From positions 1 to 44,101 of the forward strand of contig CAJWVP010000001.1 in assembly GCA_913048145.1 (NCBI GenBank): DNA of 44,101 nt, written 5' to 3'. Source of the DNA: an uncultured Rhodospirillaceae bacterium (GTDB taxonomy: Bacteria; Pseudomonadota; Alphaproteobacteria; Rhodospirillales; Casp-alpha2). This document shows, one piece after another, positions 34,547 to 42,767 of this stretch. Made by a program: the position numbers and the translations under genes. Within the stretch, counting starts at the first letter, position 1. Each line of letters opens with the position of its first letter. The notes under the pieces were generated by a model. The model was given only the letters and a program-made list of their open reading frames with translations, was not told the DNA's origin and did not search any database.

Positions 34547-36542
34547 GCTAGGCATTATCGCCGGTGGTGGGGCGCTGCCCGCAATCCTCATCAAGAATTG
34601 TGAGCGCAAAGCGCGCGACTTTGTCGTTGTAGCCCTAAAAGGGCAAGCCGACCCGGAAACGATGGATGGCCGACCACACCGATGGGTCCGCCTCGGAGCT
34701 GCGGGTGAAGCTATTGCGTATCTTAAGCAAGAGAAAGTCGAGGAACTGATGTTGGCCGGATCGGTCAGCAAGCCGGCCGCGGCAGATTTGCGCCCGGATT
34801 TCTGGACCACCCGATTTCTCGCGCGCGGCAATATCTATGGAATGGGCGATGACGGCCTGTTGCGCCGATTGATCACGCATCTGGAGCGTGATGAAGGGTT
34901 CCGTGTCGTCGAAGTCAGCGATATCGCGCCAGAACTTCTTGCCCCATCCGGGACCCTAACGCGAGCCAGGCCTACAGAGGTGGATTTGGCCGATATTGCC
35001 GCCGGCGCAGTCGCGGCACACGAAGTCGGCCGCCAAGACAAGGGGCAAGGGGTTATCATCGCAGACGGCGCCATTATCGCCAGCGAAGACCGTCTTGGCA
35101 CCAACGCCATGATAACTAAACTCCCCGCTTGGACGGCGTCAGAAGAACGTAGCGGAATTCTGGTTAAGACGCTGAAACCTGAGCAGGAACGTAGAGCGGA
35201 TCTTCCAACTATCGGGCCGGATACAGTCGACATGGCGAAGCGCTGGGGTCTTCGCGGCATTGCCGTGGACGCCGGAAACGCACTGATCCTCGACCGGGCG
35301 ACGACGGTTGCTAAAGCCGACCACGCGGGAATATTTCTCTTTGGTCTCGAAATCGGCCTGGACGCCGAGGCCTTGGACCCGCCATTGATCTATTTGATCG
35401 CGGGGGAGCCGTCCGCCGACAACTTGGGAGCCCGCTTGATGATGGGTCTGAAACAGGCCACCGAAGGCAGGGTTCGCTTCGCCGGCGTTGGGGGGGCGGC
35501 CATGGGCGCCGAGGGCCTAAAAAGCTTGTTTCCCATGGAGGATCTCGCGGTCATGGGTTTGGCGGAGGTGCTTCCCCGCGTGCCCGCCTTGCGACGGCGT
35601 ATCCTGCAGACCAAGGCCGATGTCCTGGCGCGACGGCCCGACGTTGTCGTTGGCATCGACTCACCAGACTTCAATTTTCGAGTGGCGCAGCGACTGGCCA
35701 AGCAGGGAATTCCACTTATGCATTTTGTCGCACCCAGTGTCTGGGCGTGGCGGTCCGGACGCGCCAAGAAAATTGCCGGCTTTCTTGATCATCTGCTTGC
35801 GCTCCTGCCGTTTGAGCCGCCCTATTTCGAAAAGCACGGCCTCGCCACCACCTATGTTGGCCATCCCATCCTCGAATGCCGGGCCAATCAGGGAGATGGT
35901 CAAGCGTTCCGACGAGCCCACGGTATCGGCGACGATGAAAGAGTACTTTTGTTACTTGCCGGCAGTCGTCGAAGCGAAGCCGCCCGCCATCTCCCCGTGT
36001 TCGCCGAAACCGTCAAACGCCTCCATGAAAAGATCGACGCGCTCCGAGTGATCACCATTACCGCATCGCCAACCGAGGAGATCGTCTCACAAGCGGTCAA
36101 TCAGTGGCCCAGCGACGTAATCACGCTGAGTGATCCGTCCCATAAGTATGACGCTTTTGCGGCAAGCGATGTGTCCTTGGCAGCCTCAGGGACGGTGGCT
36201 CTGGAATTGGCCATAGCTATGGTTCCGTCGGTGATTGCCTATCGAATGAACCCGGTGACGGCGTGGCTCGCAAAGCGTCTAGTGAAGGTCCGATACGCCA
36301 ATATCGTCAACCTGATCTTGGAGCGCGAGGCTGTTCCAGAATTTCTCCTGAACCGTTGCCAGCCCGAACTCTTGGCGTCGGCAATTGTCGATCTCCTCAC
36401 CACACCCGAACGCCGTCAACGCCAGAAAGATGACTACGCCGCCGCGCTGATCAAACTTGGCCGGGAGGACGAACCAGCCGGACAACGTGCGGCTAAGGCC
36501 GTCCTTGGCGTCATCGACGCTAACAAAAACGGCGCAGCCTAG
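34533..36542 (+). CDS. lpxI-lpxB: LpxI-LpxB fusion: UDP-2,3-diacylglucosamine hydrolase joined to lipid-A-disaccharide synthase
   Basis: One uninterrupted 669-aa frame carries two complete enzymes. Residues 1 to about 275 are LpxI (DUF1009): LGIIAGGGALPAILIKNCE at the start, MLAGSVSKPAA, GMGDDGLLRRL, and GLRGIAVDAGNALILDRA near 245. This enzyme cleaves UDP-diacylglucosamine to lipid X. From about 283 the LpxB glycosyltransferase follows, which joins lipid X with a second UDP-diacylglucosamine: IAGEPSADNLGA (289-300), GIDSPDFN (Asp376), APSVWAWR, LALLPFEPPYFEKHG, GSRRSE (Arg479), AASGTVALELA and YANIVNLIL. Both parts have normal stand-alone length. No in-frame ATG or GTG lies at the junction; only two TTG codons do, without a ribosome-binding site. 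ATG 34536 is an equally possible start. GEPSAD replaces the usual GEPSGD, and LAGSR the usual LPGSR. Confidence 0.93.
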   Translation: MMRPRLGIIAGGGALPAILIKNCERKARDFVVVALKGQADPETMDGRPHRWVRLGAAGEAIAYLKQEKVEELMLAGSVSKPAAADLRPDFWTTRFLARGNIYGMGDDGLLRRLITHLERDEGFRVVEVSDIAPELLAPSGTLTRARPTEVDLADIAAGAVAAHEVGRQDKGQGVIIADGAIIASEDRLGTNAMITKLPAWTASEERSGILVKTLKPEQERRADLPTIGPDTVDMAKRWGLRGIAVDAGNALILDRATTVAKADHAGIFLFGLEIGLDAEALDPPLIYLIAGEPSADNLGARLMMGLKQATEGRVRFAGVGGAAMGAEGLKSLFPMEDLAVMGLAEVLPRVPALRRRILQTKADVLARRPDVVVGIDSPDFNFRVAQRLAKQGIPLMHFVAPSVWAWRSGRAKKIAGFLDHLLALLPFEPPYFEKHGLATTYVGHPILECRANQGDGQAFRRAHGIGDDERVLLLLAGSRRSEAARHLPVFAETVKRLHEKIDALRVITITASPTEEIVSQAVNQWPSDVITLSDPSHKYDAFAASDVSLAASGTVALELAIAMVPSVIAYRMNPVTAWLAKRLVKVRYANIVNLILEREAVPEFLLNRCQPELLASAIVDLLTTPERRQRQKDDYAAALIKLGREDEPAGQRAAKAVLGVIDANKNGAA

Positions 36543-36581
36543 GCCTCCATCGCCGTTTGTTAATGCGTGACCGCGCAAGAA

Positions 36582-37895
36582 TCAGCGTTGACCTAAGGGA
36601 ACGAACTCGCGAGTGGTCGCGCCCGTGTAGAGTTGACGCGGCCGTCCAATTTTCTGGGACGGGTCCTCGACCATCTCGTTCCATTGGGCGACCCAACCCA
36701 CCGTCCGCGCCACGGCGAACAGCACCGTAAAAAGACTGGTGGGTATGCCCATGGCCTTAAAGATAATGCCGGAATAGAAATCCACGTTCGGATACAGCTT
36801 CTTCTCGACAAAGTAATCGTCCTCAAGCGCCAGGCGCTCCAGTTCCACGGCGATATCAAGAAGCGGCTCATTTGTGATGCCCAACTCGCCGAGAACTTCG
36901 TGGCAAGTCTGGTGCATTACCTTGGCACGCGGATCGAAGTTCTTGTAGACCCGATGGCCAAAACCCATAAGCCGGAAAGGATCGTCTTTATCCTTGGCCT
37001 TTTCCACGAATTTGGTGATGTTCTTCGGATGCTCGATCTCTTCGAGCATGTTTAGTACTGCCTCGTTGGCCCCGCCGTGAGCCGGCCCCCAAAGCGACGC
37101 GATACCGGCGGAGATGCAGGCAAAGGGGTTTGCGCCACTGGAACCGGCCAAGCGAACCGTGGACGTCGACGCGTTCTGCTCATGGTCGGCATGCAGGATC
37201 AAAATCCGATCCATGGCCTTCGACAAGATAGGATTGACCTCATAATCCTCGCATGGGTTGGAGAACATCATGTAGAGGAAGTTCTCGGCGTATTTCAGGT
37301 TGTTGCGGGGATACATGAACGGCGCACCGATAGAGAACTTATAGGCCATGGCCGCGATTGTCGGCATTTTAGCGATCAATCGGTAGGAGGCGACCATGCG
37401 GTGTTTTGGGTCAGAAATGTCCAGGCTGTCGTGATAGAAAGCGGATAGGGCGCCGACAATCCCACACATGACCGCCATGGGGTGGGCGTCCCGCCGGAAA
37501 CCGCGGAAGAAGTAGTTCAACTGCTCATTGAGCATGGTGTGGTAGGTCACACCTTTCTCAAACTGGACTTTCTGTTCAGCCGTGGGCAGCTCCCCGTAGA
37601 GGAGAAGGTAGCATACTTCCATAAAGTCGGAATTTTCCGCCAATTGATCGATGGGATAACCGCGATACAACAAAACACCTTTTTCCCCGTCGATGTAGGT
37701 GATTTTGGATGCGCAGCTGCCCGTGGAGGTATAGCCGGGATCGTAGGTGAAACAATCGGTCTCTGCGTAGAGACGGCGAACATCGATGACGTCAGGTCCG
37801 ACTGATCCGTTCAAAACGGGTAGATCATATGTATCACCGGACCGATTGTCCGTTAGCGTGAAGGTCGCGTTCTTTAAATTGTCTTTTGCGTTCAT
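36582..37895 (-). CDS. gltA: Citrate synthase (type II)
   Basis: Condenses acetyl-CoA and oxaloacetate to citrate, the entry to the TCA cycle. The protein is 437 aa. The active-site residues of the family are present: His235/His238 in LHADHEQN, His273 in GPAHGGAN, His314 in GFGHRVYKNFDPRA and Asp372 in YPNVDFYSG. An ATG five codons upstream (37910) is possible, but 37895 is preferred because GAGAGGG lies just before it. The long form with an N-terminal beta domain is typical of proteobacterial hexameric, NADH-sensitive enzymes. It converges on lpxIB with a 39-base gap and lies 99 bases downstream of gltX. Confidence 0.96.
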   Translation of the reverse strand: MNAKDNLKNATFTLTDNRSGDTYDLPVLNGSVGPDVIDVRRLYAETDCFTYDPGYTSTGSCASKITYIDGEKGVLLYRGYPIDQLAENSDFMEVCYLLLYGELPTAEQKVQFEKGVTYHTMLNEQLNYFFRGFRRDAHPMAVMCGIVGALSAFYHDSLDISDPKHRMVASYRLIAKMPTIAAMAYKFSIGAPFMYPRNNLKYAENFLYMMFSNPCEDYEVNPILSKAMDRILILHADHEQNASTSTVRLAGSSGANPFACISAGIASLWGPAHGGANEAVLNMLEEIEHPKNITKFVEKAKDKDDPFRLMGFGHRVYKNFDPRAKVMHQTCHEVLGELGITNEPLLDIAVELERLALEDDYFVEKKLYPNVDFYSGIIFKAMGIPTSLFTVLFAVARTVGWVAQWNEMVEDPSQKIGRPRQLYTGATTREFVPLGQR

Positions 37896-37994
37896 GCTAT
37901 CCCTCTCCATCTTTCGAGTATCAAACTTGCTTGGCGATCTATTTCACCGACACAGTGCATTAGGCAGCGTCGCCGCAGGCTTGGGCCATACGGA

Positions 37995-39416
37995 TTATTC
38001 AAAATTGATCACGTCGGCAATTCGGCCGAGCGATTCCTCACGCCCCAACACGGCCAAGACTTCGAAAATACTGGGAGATACCGTCGTTCCCGTGATGGCG
38101 GCCCGAATAGGCTGTGCCACTTTCCCCATTTTGATATCCGCGCGTTCGCTGAATTCGCGAACGCACGCTTCTAGGGCTTCTTCCGTCCAATCATCCAATG
38201 CCGCGAAACCGTCCTTAACGGATTCCAGCCGACGACGTCCGTCGTCATCAATTAGTTTTCGTGCCTTGTCACTAATGGATATGGGGCGTTCAGCCGCATA
38301 AAACAACGAATTTTCAATAAGTTCTGACAATGTTTTAGCGCGTTCACGAAGACCGGGAAGCCCATGAATCAGACGTTGGACGGCAATTTCCGACGGGTTA
38401 TAGCCCAGATACTCGGAAAGGCTTGGCGAAATCAGATCCATGAGACGCTCCGGTCCGGATTCCCGGAGGTAATGGCCGTTCAAGGCTGTCAACTTGTCGA
38501 AATCGAACCGGGCCGGCGATTTTCCGACGCTATCCAGGTTGAACCATTCGATAGCCTGTTCCATGGAGATGATCTCATCGTCCCTGTGGCTCCATCCCAA
38601 GCGCAGCAGATAATTACAGACTGCTTCCGGCAAAAATCCCTGGTCCCTATAGACATCAACCCCCAGCGCCCCATGACGCTTCGACATCTTTGCACCGTCC
38701 GGTCCGTGGATCAGCGAAATATGAGCAAAAGCCGGCGTATCCCAGTTCAGGGCCTGAAATAGCTGGGTTTGTCGAAACGCGTTGGTGAGATGGTCGTCCC
38801 CGCGAATGACATGGGTAACACCCATGTCATGGTCATCAACGACAACCGCCAGCATATAGGTGGGCGTACCGTCGCTGCGTAATAGGATCATGTCGTCCAA
38901 TTCGGCGTTGGCGACCCGTACTTCGCCTTGGACTAGGTCTTCAATGACGGTTTCGCCGTCCTCTGGTGCCTTGAGGCGGACGGCGGGCGCGACGCCCGAC
39001 GGCGCGTCGGCGGGATCCCGGTCACGCCAGCGCCCGTCATACATGCGTTTTCGGCCGGCGGTACGAGCCTCCTTGCGCATTGCGCCAAGCTCTTCCGGAG
39101 TGCAATAGCATCGGTAAGCCCGGCCATCGTCCAGGAGGCGTTCAACAGCTGCACGATGCTGTTCTATACGCCCAAATTGGGAGATCGCATCACCATCCCA
39201 TGTCAGCCCCAGCCACCGTAAACCATCAAAAATAGCGTCCACGGCATCTTGGGTCGAACGTTTGCGATCCGTATCCTCAATCCTAAGAAGGAAGGTGCCA
39301 CCATCCCCGTGAAGGGCGTGGTGTTGGGAAAAAAGCCAATTGAAAAGGGCTGTCCGGGCACCACCAATATGCAGGAACCCGGTCGGAGAAGGGGCGAATC
39401 GAGTGACAACGCTCAT
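37995..39416 (-). CDS. gltX: Glutamyl-tRNA synthetase
   Basis: Charges tRNA-Glu with glutamate. The protein is 473 aa from ATG 39416. The class I HIGH motif appears as HIGG in RFAPSPTGFLHIGGARTAL (about 6-24), and KMSKRHGA is near 240. The C-terminal helical anticodon-binding domain is complete. A TTG at 39449 would extend the protein by 11 residues and is closer to the family only if the unusual extension is real; MSVVTRFAPSPTG is the common start. Alphaproteobacteria often carry two glutamyl-tRNA synthetases, so its specificity for tRNA-Glu or tRNA-Gln is not settled by sequence reading. It is followed by gltA in the same direction. Confidence 0.95.
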   Translation of the reverse strand: MSVVTRFAPSPTGFLHIGGARTALFNWLFSQHHALHGDGGTFLLRIEDTDRKRSTQDAVDAIFDGLRWLGLTWDGDAISQFGRIEQHRAAVERLLDDGRAYRCYCTPEELGAMRKEARTAGRKRMYDGRWRDRDPADAPSGVAPAVRLKAPEDGETVIEDLVQGEVRVANAELDDMILLRSDGTPTYMLAVVVDDHDMGVTHVIRGDDHLTNAFRQTQLFQALNWDTPAFAHISLIHGPDGAKMSKRHGALGVDVYRDQGFLPEAVCNYLLRLGWSHRDDEIISMEQAIEWFNLDSVGKSPARFDFDKLTALNGHYLRESGPERLMDLISPSLSEYLGYNPSEIAVQRLIHGLPGLRERAKTLSELIENSLFYAAERPISISDKARKLIDDDGRRRLESVKDGFAALDDWTEEALEACVREFSERADIKMGKVAQPIRAAITGTTVSPSIFEVLAVLGREESLGRIADVINFE

Positions 39417-39695
39417 ATTATTGCGCGGATGCTCCAAAAGGTAATTCAAGGATTAAAGGCGTTTTATCACATATTTTTCGCAGTTGCAGCAACGCAATCA
39501 AAATAATTTTTCGTCAACCAATATCCAATCAACCCATTGAAATAAAAATATTATTTTCCGATCAATCTTAAATTCGTCTAAATCTGAGGTTCCTGGTCGA
39601 TCATCGTCTCAGAAGGCGGTTGTAAGCCGGTGCACATGGGCTACATTATCTGTCAGGCCAATTCGACGTTCGCGACCATCATAATTGAGGGGAAT
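39417..39695. other. AT-rich divergent promoter region between gltX and the lipoprotein gene
   Basis: About 280 bases, clearly richer in A and T than the surrounding genes (especially 39470-39590). It must hold the promoters for gltX-gltA on the - strand and for the lipoprotein gene on the + strand. I could not pick a convincing -35/-10 pair on either strand. No structured RNA or repeat stands out. Confidence 0.5.
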
Positions 39696-40253
39696 ATGAG
39701 ATTCCGTTCAGTAGCAGGTCTGGTGGGTGTTTGCGCCCTACTTTCGGCCTGCGGTTCCATAGAGAATGAGACGTGGCATCCCGCGTTTTCCTGGGATAGC
39801 AAACGGGTCTTCGTGGCGCCCGGCGTGGACTCGGCACCCAATATTACCTGGGAATGCACGACCAATCAGGAGAAAGCCGCTGAAGCGGCGAAATGGGAAG
39901 ATGCCGTGACGGTCGCAGAAACTATCAAGGATCAGGTATACCAATCAGGGCTGATCTCCCTGAAAGTCGGCGTGCCGCATATTATCACAGTGACAAACCT
40001 TGACAATCAAGCGCGTTCGTTTCGCGCGCCAGGCCTGTTCGCGAAGTCCTCGGTGCTAAAAATTGTTCACGAAGGTGAAGACGTGACGGCGTCCTGCCTA
40101 CAGGCGGTTGCTGTGGCGCCGCAGAAAACGTCGGAAATCCATCTCGTTCCCCTCGAGAAGGGATATTTTGACTATCGTGAGACCTTCCTTTCGCCACCAA
40201 TCCTGACAGAAATAACGACCTTGGGGGCCGTCGGCCTCGCCTACGTTTATTAG
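39696..40253 (+). CDS. Putative lipoprotein with a possible cupredoxin-like domain
   Basis: A 185-aa protein from ATG 39696, preceded by GAGGGGA. The signal peptide ends in a lipobox (LLSAC, cysteine 19), so it is probably lipid-anchored and exported. After a linker, residues about 90-165 have a beta-rich pattern with ITVTNLDNQARSFRAPGLF and a C-terminal KGYFDYRETF, which resembles EfeO/plastocyanin-like cupredoxin domains. I do not see the usual His/Cys/Met copper ligands, so metal binding is doubtful. An ATG 22 codons upstream (39630) would put the lipobox deep inside and is rejected. It occupies the place where comEC is expected. The fold assignment is tentative; family not recognised. Confidence 0.65.
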   Translation: MRFRSVAGLVGVCALLSACGSIENETWHPAFSWDSKRVFVAPGVDSAPNITWECTTNQEKAAEAAKWEDAVTVAETIKDQVYQSGLISLKVGVPHIITVTNLDNQARSFRAPGLFAKSSVLKIVHEGEDVTASCLQAVAVAPQKTSEIHLVPLEKGYFDYRETFLSPPILTEITTLGAVGLAYVY

Positions 40254-40290
40254 TTATTTCGCGGCTCTCGTCCCTACGAACGGCTTATCC

Positions 40291-40600
40291 CCCATTCACG
40301 GTCGACGATGGAACGAAACCTTGACCTGCGACATCCTCGACTGTCTTTACCGGAAATCAGGGCAAACCGTCGCCCTGGCCCGTATGGCAAGTGTTGTGCT
40401 GGAACATTATGGTCGGGTCGGTCTTGTTGTCACCCTCGCTCCCATCCATCAGACTCGCGGCAGCACACGCTCCTTAGCCCGCTTCGATTTATGGCGAACA
40501 TCGCCCACGCGATGAGGATGGATGAAACCAGCATTCTGATACGCAGTGTCTTCGAGGCCAGTGGCGAGCGGCCCAGGACACTCAGACAGCGGGGGGAAAC
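40291..40600 (+). pseudogene. comEC: Decayed C-terminal remnant of comEC
   Basis: About 100 codons resemble the end of ComEC/Rec2, the DNA-uptake channel protein. In the first frame, TCDILDCLYRKSGQTVALA and VGLVVTLAPIHQT are followed by ARFDLWR, matching the family pattern of CDALGC, a hydrophobic VVxxxPxR strand and FDLWRxGAH. After the tryptophan (near 40495) the frame shifts by one base and the match continues as NIAHAMRMD and SGERPR, which corresponds to GAHAxW...RGxRPW. There is no start codon, and the N-terminal domain, the membrane competence domain and most of the lactamase domain are absent. The position between gltX and lexA, opposite strand to both, is where comEC lies in many alphaproteobacteria. 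It abuts the lexA stop. Confidence 0.65.
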
Positions 40601-40611
40601 TTGGTCCCCTG

Positions 40612-41331
40612 TTAATACTTCCGCATCAAACCAACCAGCCGGCCCTGAATTTTAACCTGATCAGGCCCAAAGATTCGGGTCTCATAGGCCTTATTGGCGG
40701 GTTCAAGGGCAATCGATGCGCCTTTGCTGCGCAGACGTTTCAAGGTGACTTCCGTATTCTCCAAGAGAGCTACGACAATACTGCCATTGTTGGCCGTATC
40801 TGAGCGCTCGATGACCACCGTATCGCCATCGTGAATGCCCGCTTCAATCATCGAATCGCCTTCCACTTCCAAGGCGTAATGTTCAGATCCCGCGCCAAGC
40901 ATACCCGCGGGCACATCGACCGTATGCGAAGTATCGCGAAACGCTTCAATGGGGGTCCCCGCAGCAATGCGCCCATACAGCGGCAGTTGCATCGCTTCAG
41001 AATCCCCTGTCACCATGGTTCCCGGCAAGGTGAAATCCCCTTTGAAATCTCCGCGGATCACATTCGGGGTGAACCCGCTCGAGTGTTTTGCCGGCAGGAT
41101 CGGCGCATAATCCATATTTTCAGGCAACCGCAAAACCTCAAGAGCGCGGGCCCGATGTGGCAAACGGCGAATGGATCCGCGTTCTTCCAATCCTGTGATC
41201 AAACGGTGGATGCCCGACTTCGACTTCAGTCCCAAGGCCTCTTTCATTTCGTCATAGGACGGTGAAATTCCCGTATCGCGTAGCGTTTGGTGAATGAAAG
41301 TCAGAAGTTGATGTTGTTTGCGAGTCAGCAT
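40612..41331 (-). CDS. lexA: LexA repressor
   Basis: Represses SOS genes and cleaves itself when RecA is activated by DNA damage. The protein is 239 aa. The N-terminal winged helix (MLTRKQHQLLTFIHQTL, then SPSYDEMKEAL and SKSGIHRLITGL) is followed by the S24-type peptidase domain. The cleavage site is Ala124-Gly125 in RIAAGTPIEA, the nucleophile Ser160 is in EGDSMIEAG and the base Lys198 is in EVTLKRL. The length and the linker of about 50 residues are typical of alphaproteobacteria. Autoregulation is indicated by the SOS operator in its own promoter (41410-41438). It converges on the comEC remnant. Confidence 0.97.
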   Translation of the reverse strand: MLTRKQHQLLTFIHQTLRDTGISPSYDEMKEALGLKSKSGIHRLITGLEERGSIRRLPHRARALEVLRLPENMDYAPILPAKHSSGFTPNVIRGDFKGDFTLPGTMVTGDSEAMQLPLYGRIAAGTPIEAFRDTSHTVDVPAGMLGAGSEHYALEVEGDSMIEAGIHDGDTVVIERSDTANNGSIVVALLENTEVTLKRLRSKGASIALEPANKAYETRIFGPDQVKIQGRLVGLMRKY

Positions 41332-41409
41332 GGGCTGTTCCTCTCACGGGCAAAATTGCGAGCGCAAATTGGGAAAATTAAAGTAGAACAAAAGCAACAT
41401 TCCTCAAAT

Positions 41410-41424
41410 GTTCTATTTAAGTTC
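41410..41424 (-). promoter_or_regulatory. LexA-binding SOS box (GTTC-N7-GTTC)
   Basis: GTTC (41410-41413), seven bases (TATTTAA) and GTTC (41421-41424): an exact match to the direct-repeat operator bound by alphaproteobacterial LexA. Read on the - strand it is GAAC-N7-GAAC. A second GAAC follows at 41427-41430, giving a local ATGAAC extension. Confidence 0.85.
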
Positions 41425-41438
41425 ATGAACAGTGTCAA
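41410..41438 (-). promoter_or_regulatory. lexA promoter
   Basis: Read on the - strand, TTGACA (41438-41433) is a perfect -35 box and TAGAAC (41415-41410) is the -10, with 17 bases between. It lies about 80 bases upstream of the lexA ATG. The SOS operator covers the -10 and the 3' half of the spacer, so bound LexA would block the polymerase. Confidence 0.75.
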
Positions 41439-41534
41439 TAGAGTTCTCATATATACGCAGATATTAGACAAAATTCTCCGAATATAGCGTGTCCCGAGGG
41501 TCGACCAGTCACCAGTACACTCAGGCGAGGGTGA

Positions 41535-42767
41535 TCAAAACCCAGAAATGCCCGCATCCAACCGGGTGATAAGGACCAAATCACCAGCTTTTGCGGCAGG
41601 GGCCTCGGGGGCACGGATCACCATGCAATCAGCGGCCGCAAACCGCGCCATCATAGCGCTGTCCTGACGCTCGAAGGGGGTGGCGCACAACTGCCCATCC
41701 GCATCGTGGCGAAGGGTTGCCCGCATGAAATCCTGGCGAATGCCGTTCTGCGGCAAGTCACGCCCCAAACGCACCGTTTCCGTCCGTAGCGCGCCGTCAC
41801 CGGTTCCCAACATGACTTCCATCGCCGCGCGAAGGAAAATCGCGGATGTCACGCCGGCGGAAACCGGATTGCCCGGAAGCCCCAACAGAGGAATCTCGTC
41901 CCAGGTTCCAAAGATCAGCGGTTTGCCCGGCCGCATGGCGACTTTGTAGAAGTTAAGATCCAATCCCTCGGCGCCCAGGACACGGCGCACTAGGTCATAA
42001 TCCCCCACCGAAGCACCCCCAATGGTTACCAACACATCGGCACCCTTGGCACCGGCCAGCGCTTTGCGGAGCGAAGCCTCCGTATCCTGAGCAATGCCCA
42101 GGTTCACCGGCGTGCCGCCCAATACCCGCACAAAAGCGCCCAGCGCCAGGCTATTGGAACTGATAATCTGGTCCGCGCCCATGGGGTCTCCCGGCATTAC
42201 GATTTCGTCGCCTGTGGCGATGAATGCAACCCGCGGACGTCGACGGACGCGCAGCCATGGGACATTCATGGAGGCCGCCAGACCGACATCCCGCGCGGTA
42301 AGGACCTTGCCGGCCTGCAACAACACATCGCCTGTTTGAAAATCCAGCCCAGCGGGACGGATATAGGCGCCGGTGTTGACGCTCTCCTTAATGGAAACCT
42401 GCATCCCATCCACATCAGTCTCTTCTTGAATCACAACGGCGTCCGCACCATCAGGAACTGGCGCGCCAGTGAAGATCCTCGTGCATTCGTCGACGCCCAC
42501 GGTCCCCTCAAATCCGCCGCCAGCCTGCGATTTCCCGATCTGCGTCAGCGTTTTTGGAACGATATGGAGATCGGCCGTACGCACCGCATAGCCATCCATT
42601 GACGACACGGCCATGGGCGGTTGCGTCAAACGCGCGGCAACGTCTTCGGCCAAGACGCGGCCTAACGCTTCGGACAGGCTAATATGCTCCGACGCGATTA
42701 ACTCAAACCCGCCCGTCACGCGCGCCAAGGCTTCGGCGACGCTAAGCATCTCAGATTTCGCGCTCAT
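41535..42767 (-). CDS. moeA: Molybdopterin molybdenumtransferase
   Basis: Inserts molybdate into adenylylated molybdopterin, the last step of molybdenum cofactor synthesis. The protein is 410 aa with the four-domain MoeA layout. Motifs are MDGYAVRTADL (about 57-67), IFTGAPVPDGADAVVIQEE (about 95-113), the MogA-like domain with VAFIATGDEIV and GGASVGDYDLV, and PLLGLPGNPVSA. The start overlaps the moaC stop by four bases (ATGA). A gap of about 200 bases follows before lexA. With moaC it forms a small cofactor unit downstream of trpC. Confidence 0.95.
   Translation of the reverse strand: MSAKSEMLSVAEALARVTGGFELIASEHISLSEALGRVLAEDVAARLTQPPMAVSSMDGYAVRTADLHIVPKTLTQIGKSQAGGGFEGTVGVDECTRIFTGAPVPDGADAVVIQEETDVDGMQVSIKESVNTGAYIRPAGLDFQTGDVLLQAGKVLTARDVGLAASMNVPWLRVRRRPRVAFIATGDEIVMPGDPMGADQIISSNSLALGAFVRVLGGTPVNLGIAQDTEASLRKALAGAKGADVLVTIGGASVGDYDLVRRVLGAEGLDLNFYKVAMRPGKPLIFGTWDEIPLLGLPGNPVSAGVTSAIFLRAAMEVMLGTGDGALRTETVRLGRDLPQNGIRQDFMRATLRHDADGQLCATPFERQDSAMMARFAAADCMVIRAPEAPAAKAGDLVLITRLDAGISGF

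Noticed and set aside
39568..39582. CtrA-like site TTAA-N7-TAAA in the gltX-lipoprotein gap
   Set aside because: The second half-site is not TTAA, and the region is AT-rich enough for such matches to arise by chance.
40308..40655. A 115-codon frame starting at ATG 40308 as an independent gene
   Set aside because: Only its middle part resembles a protein family, and that part is the frameshifted end of the comEC remnant; its last codons run into lexA from the other strand.
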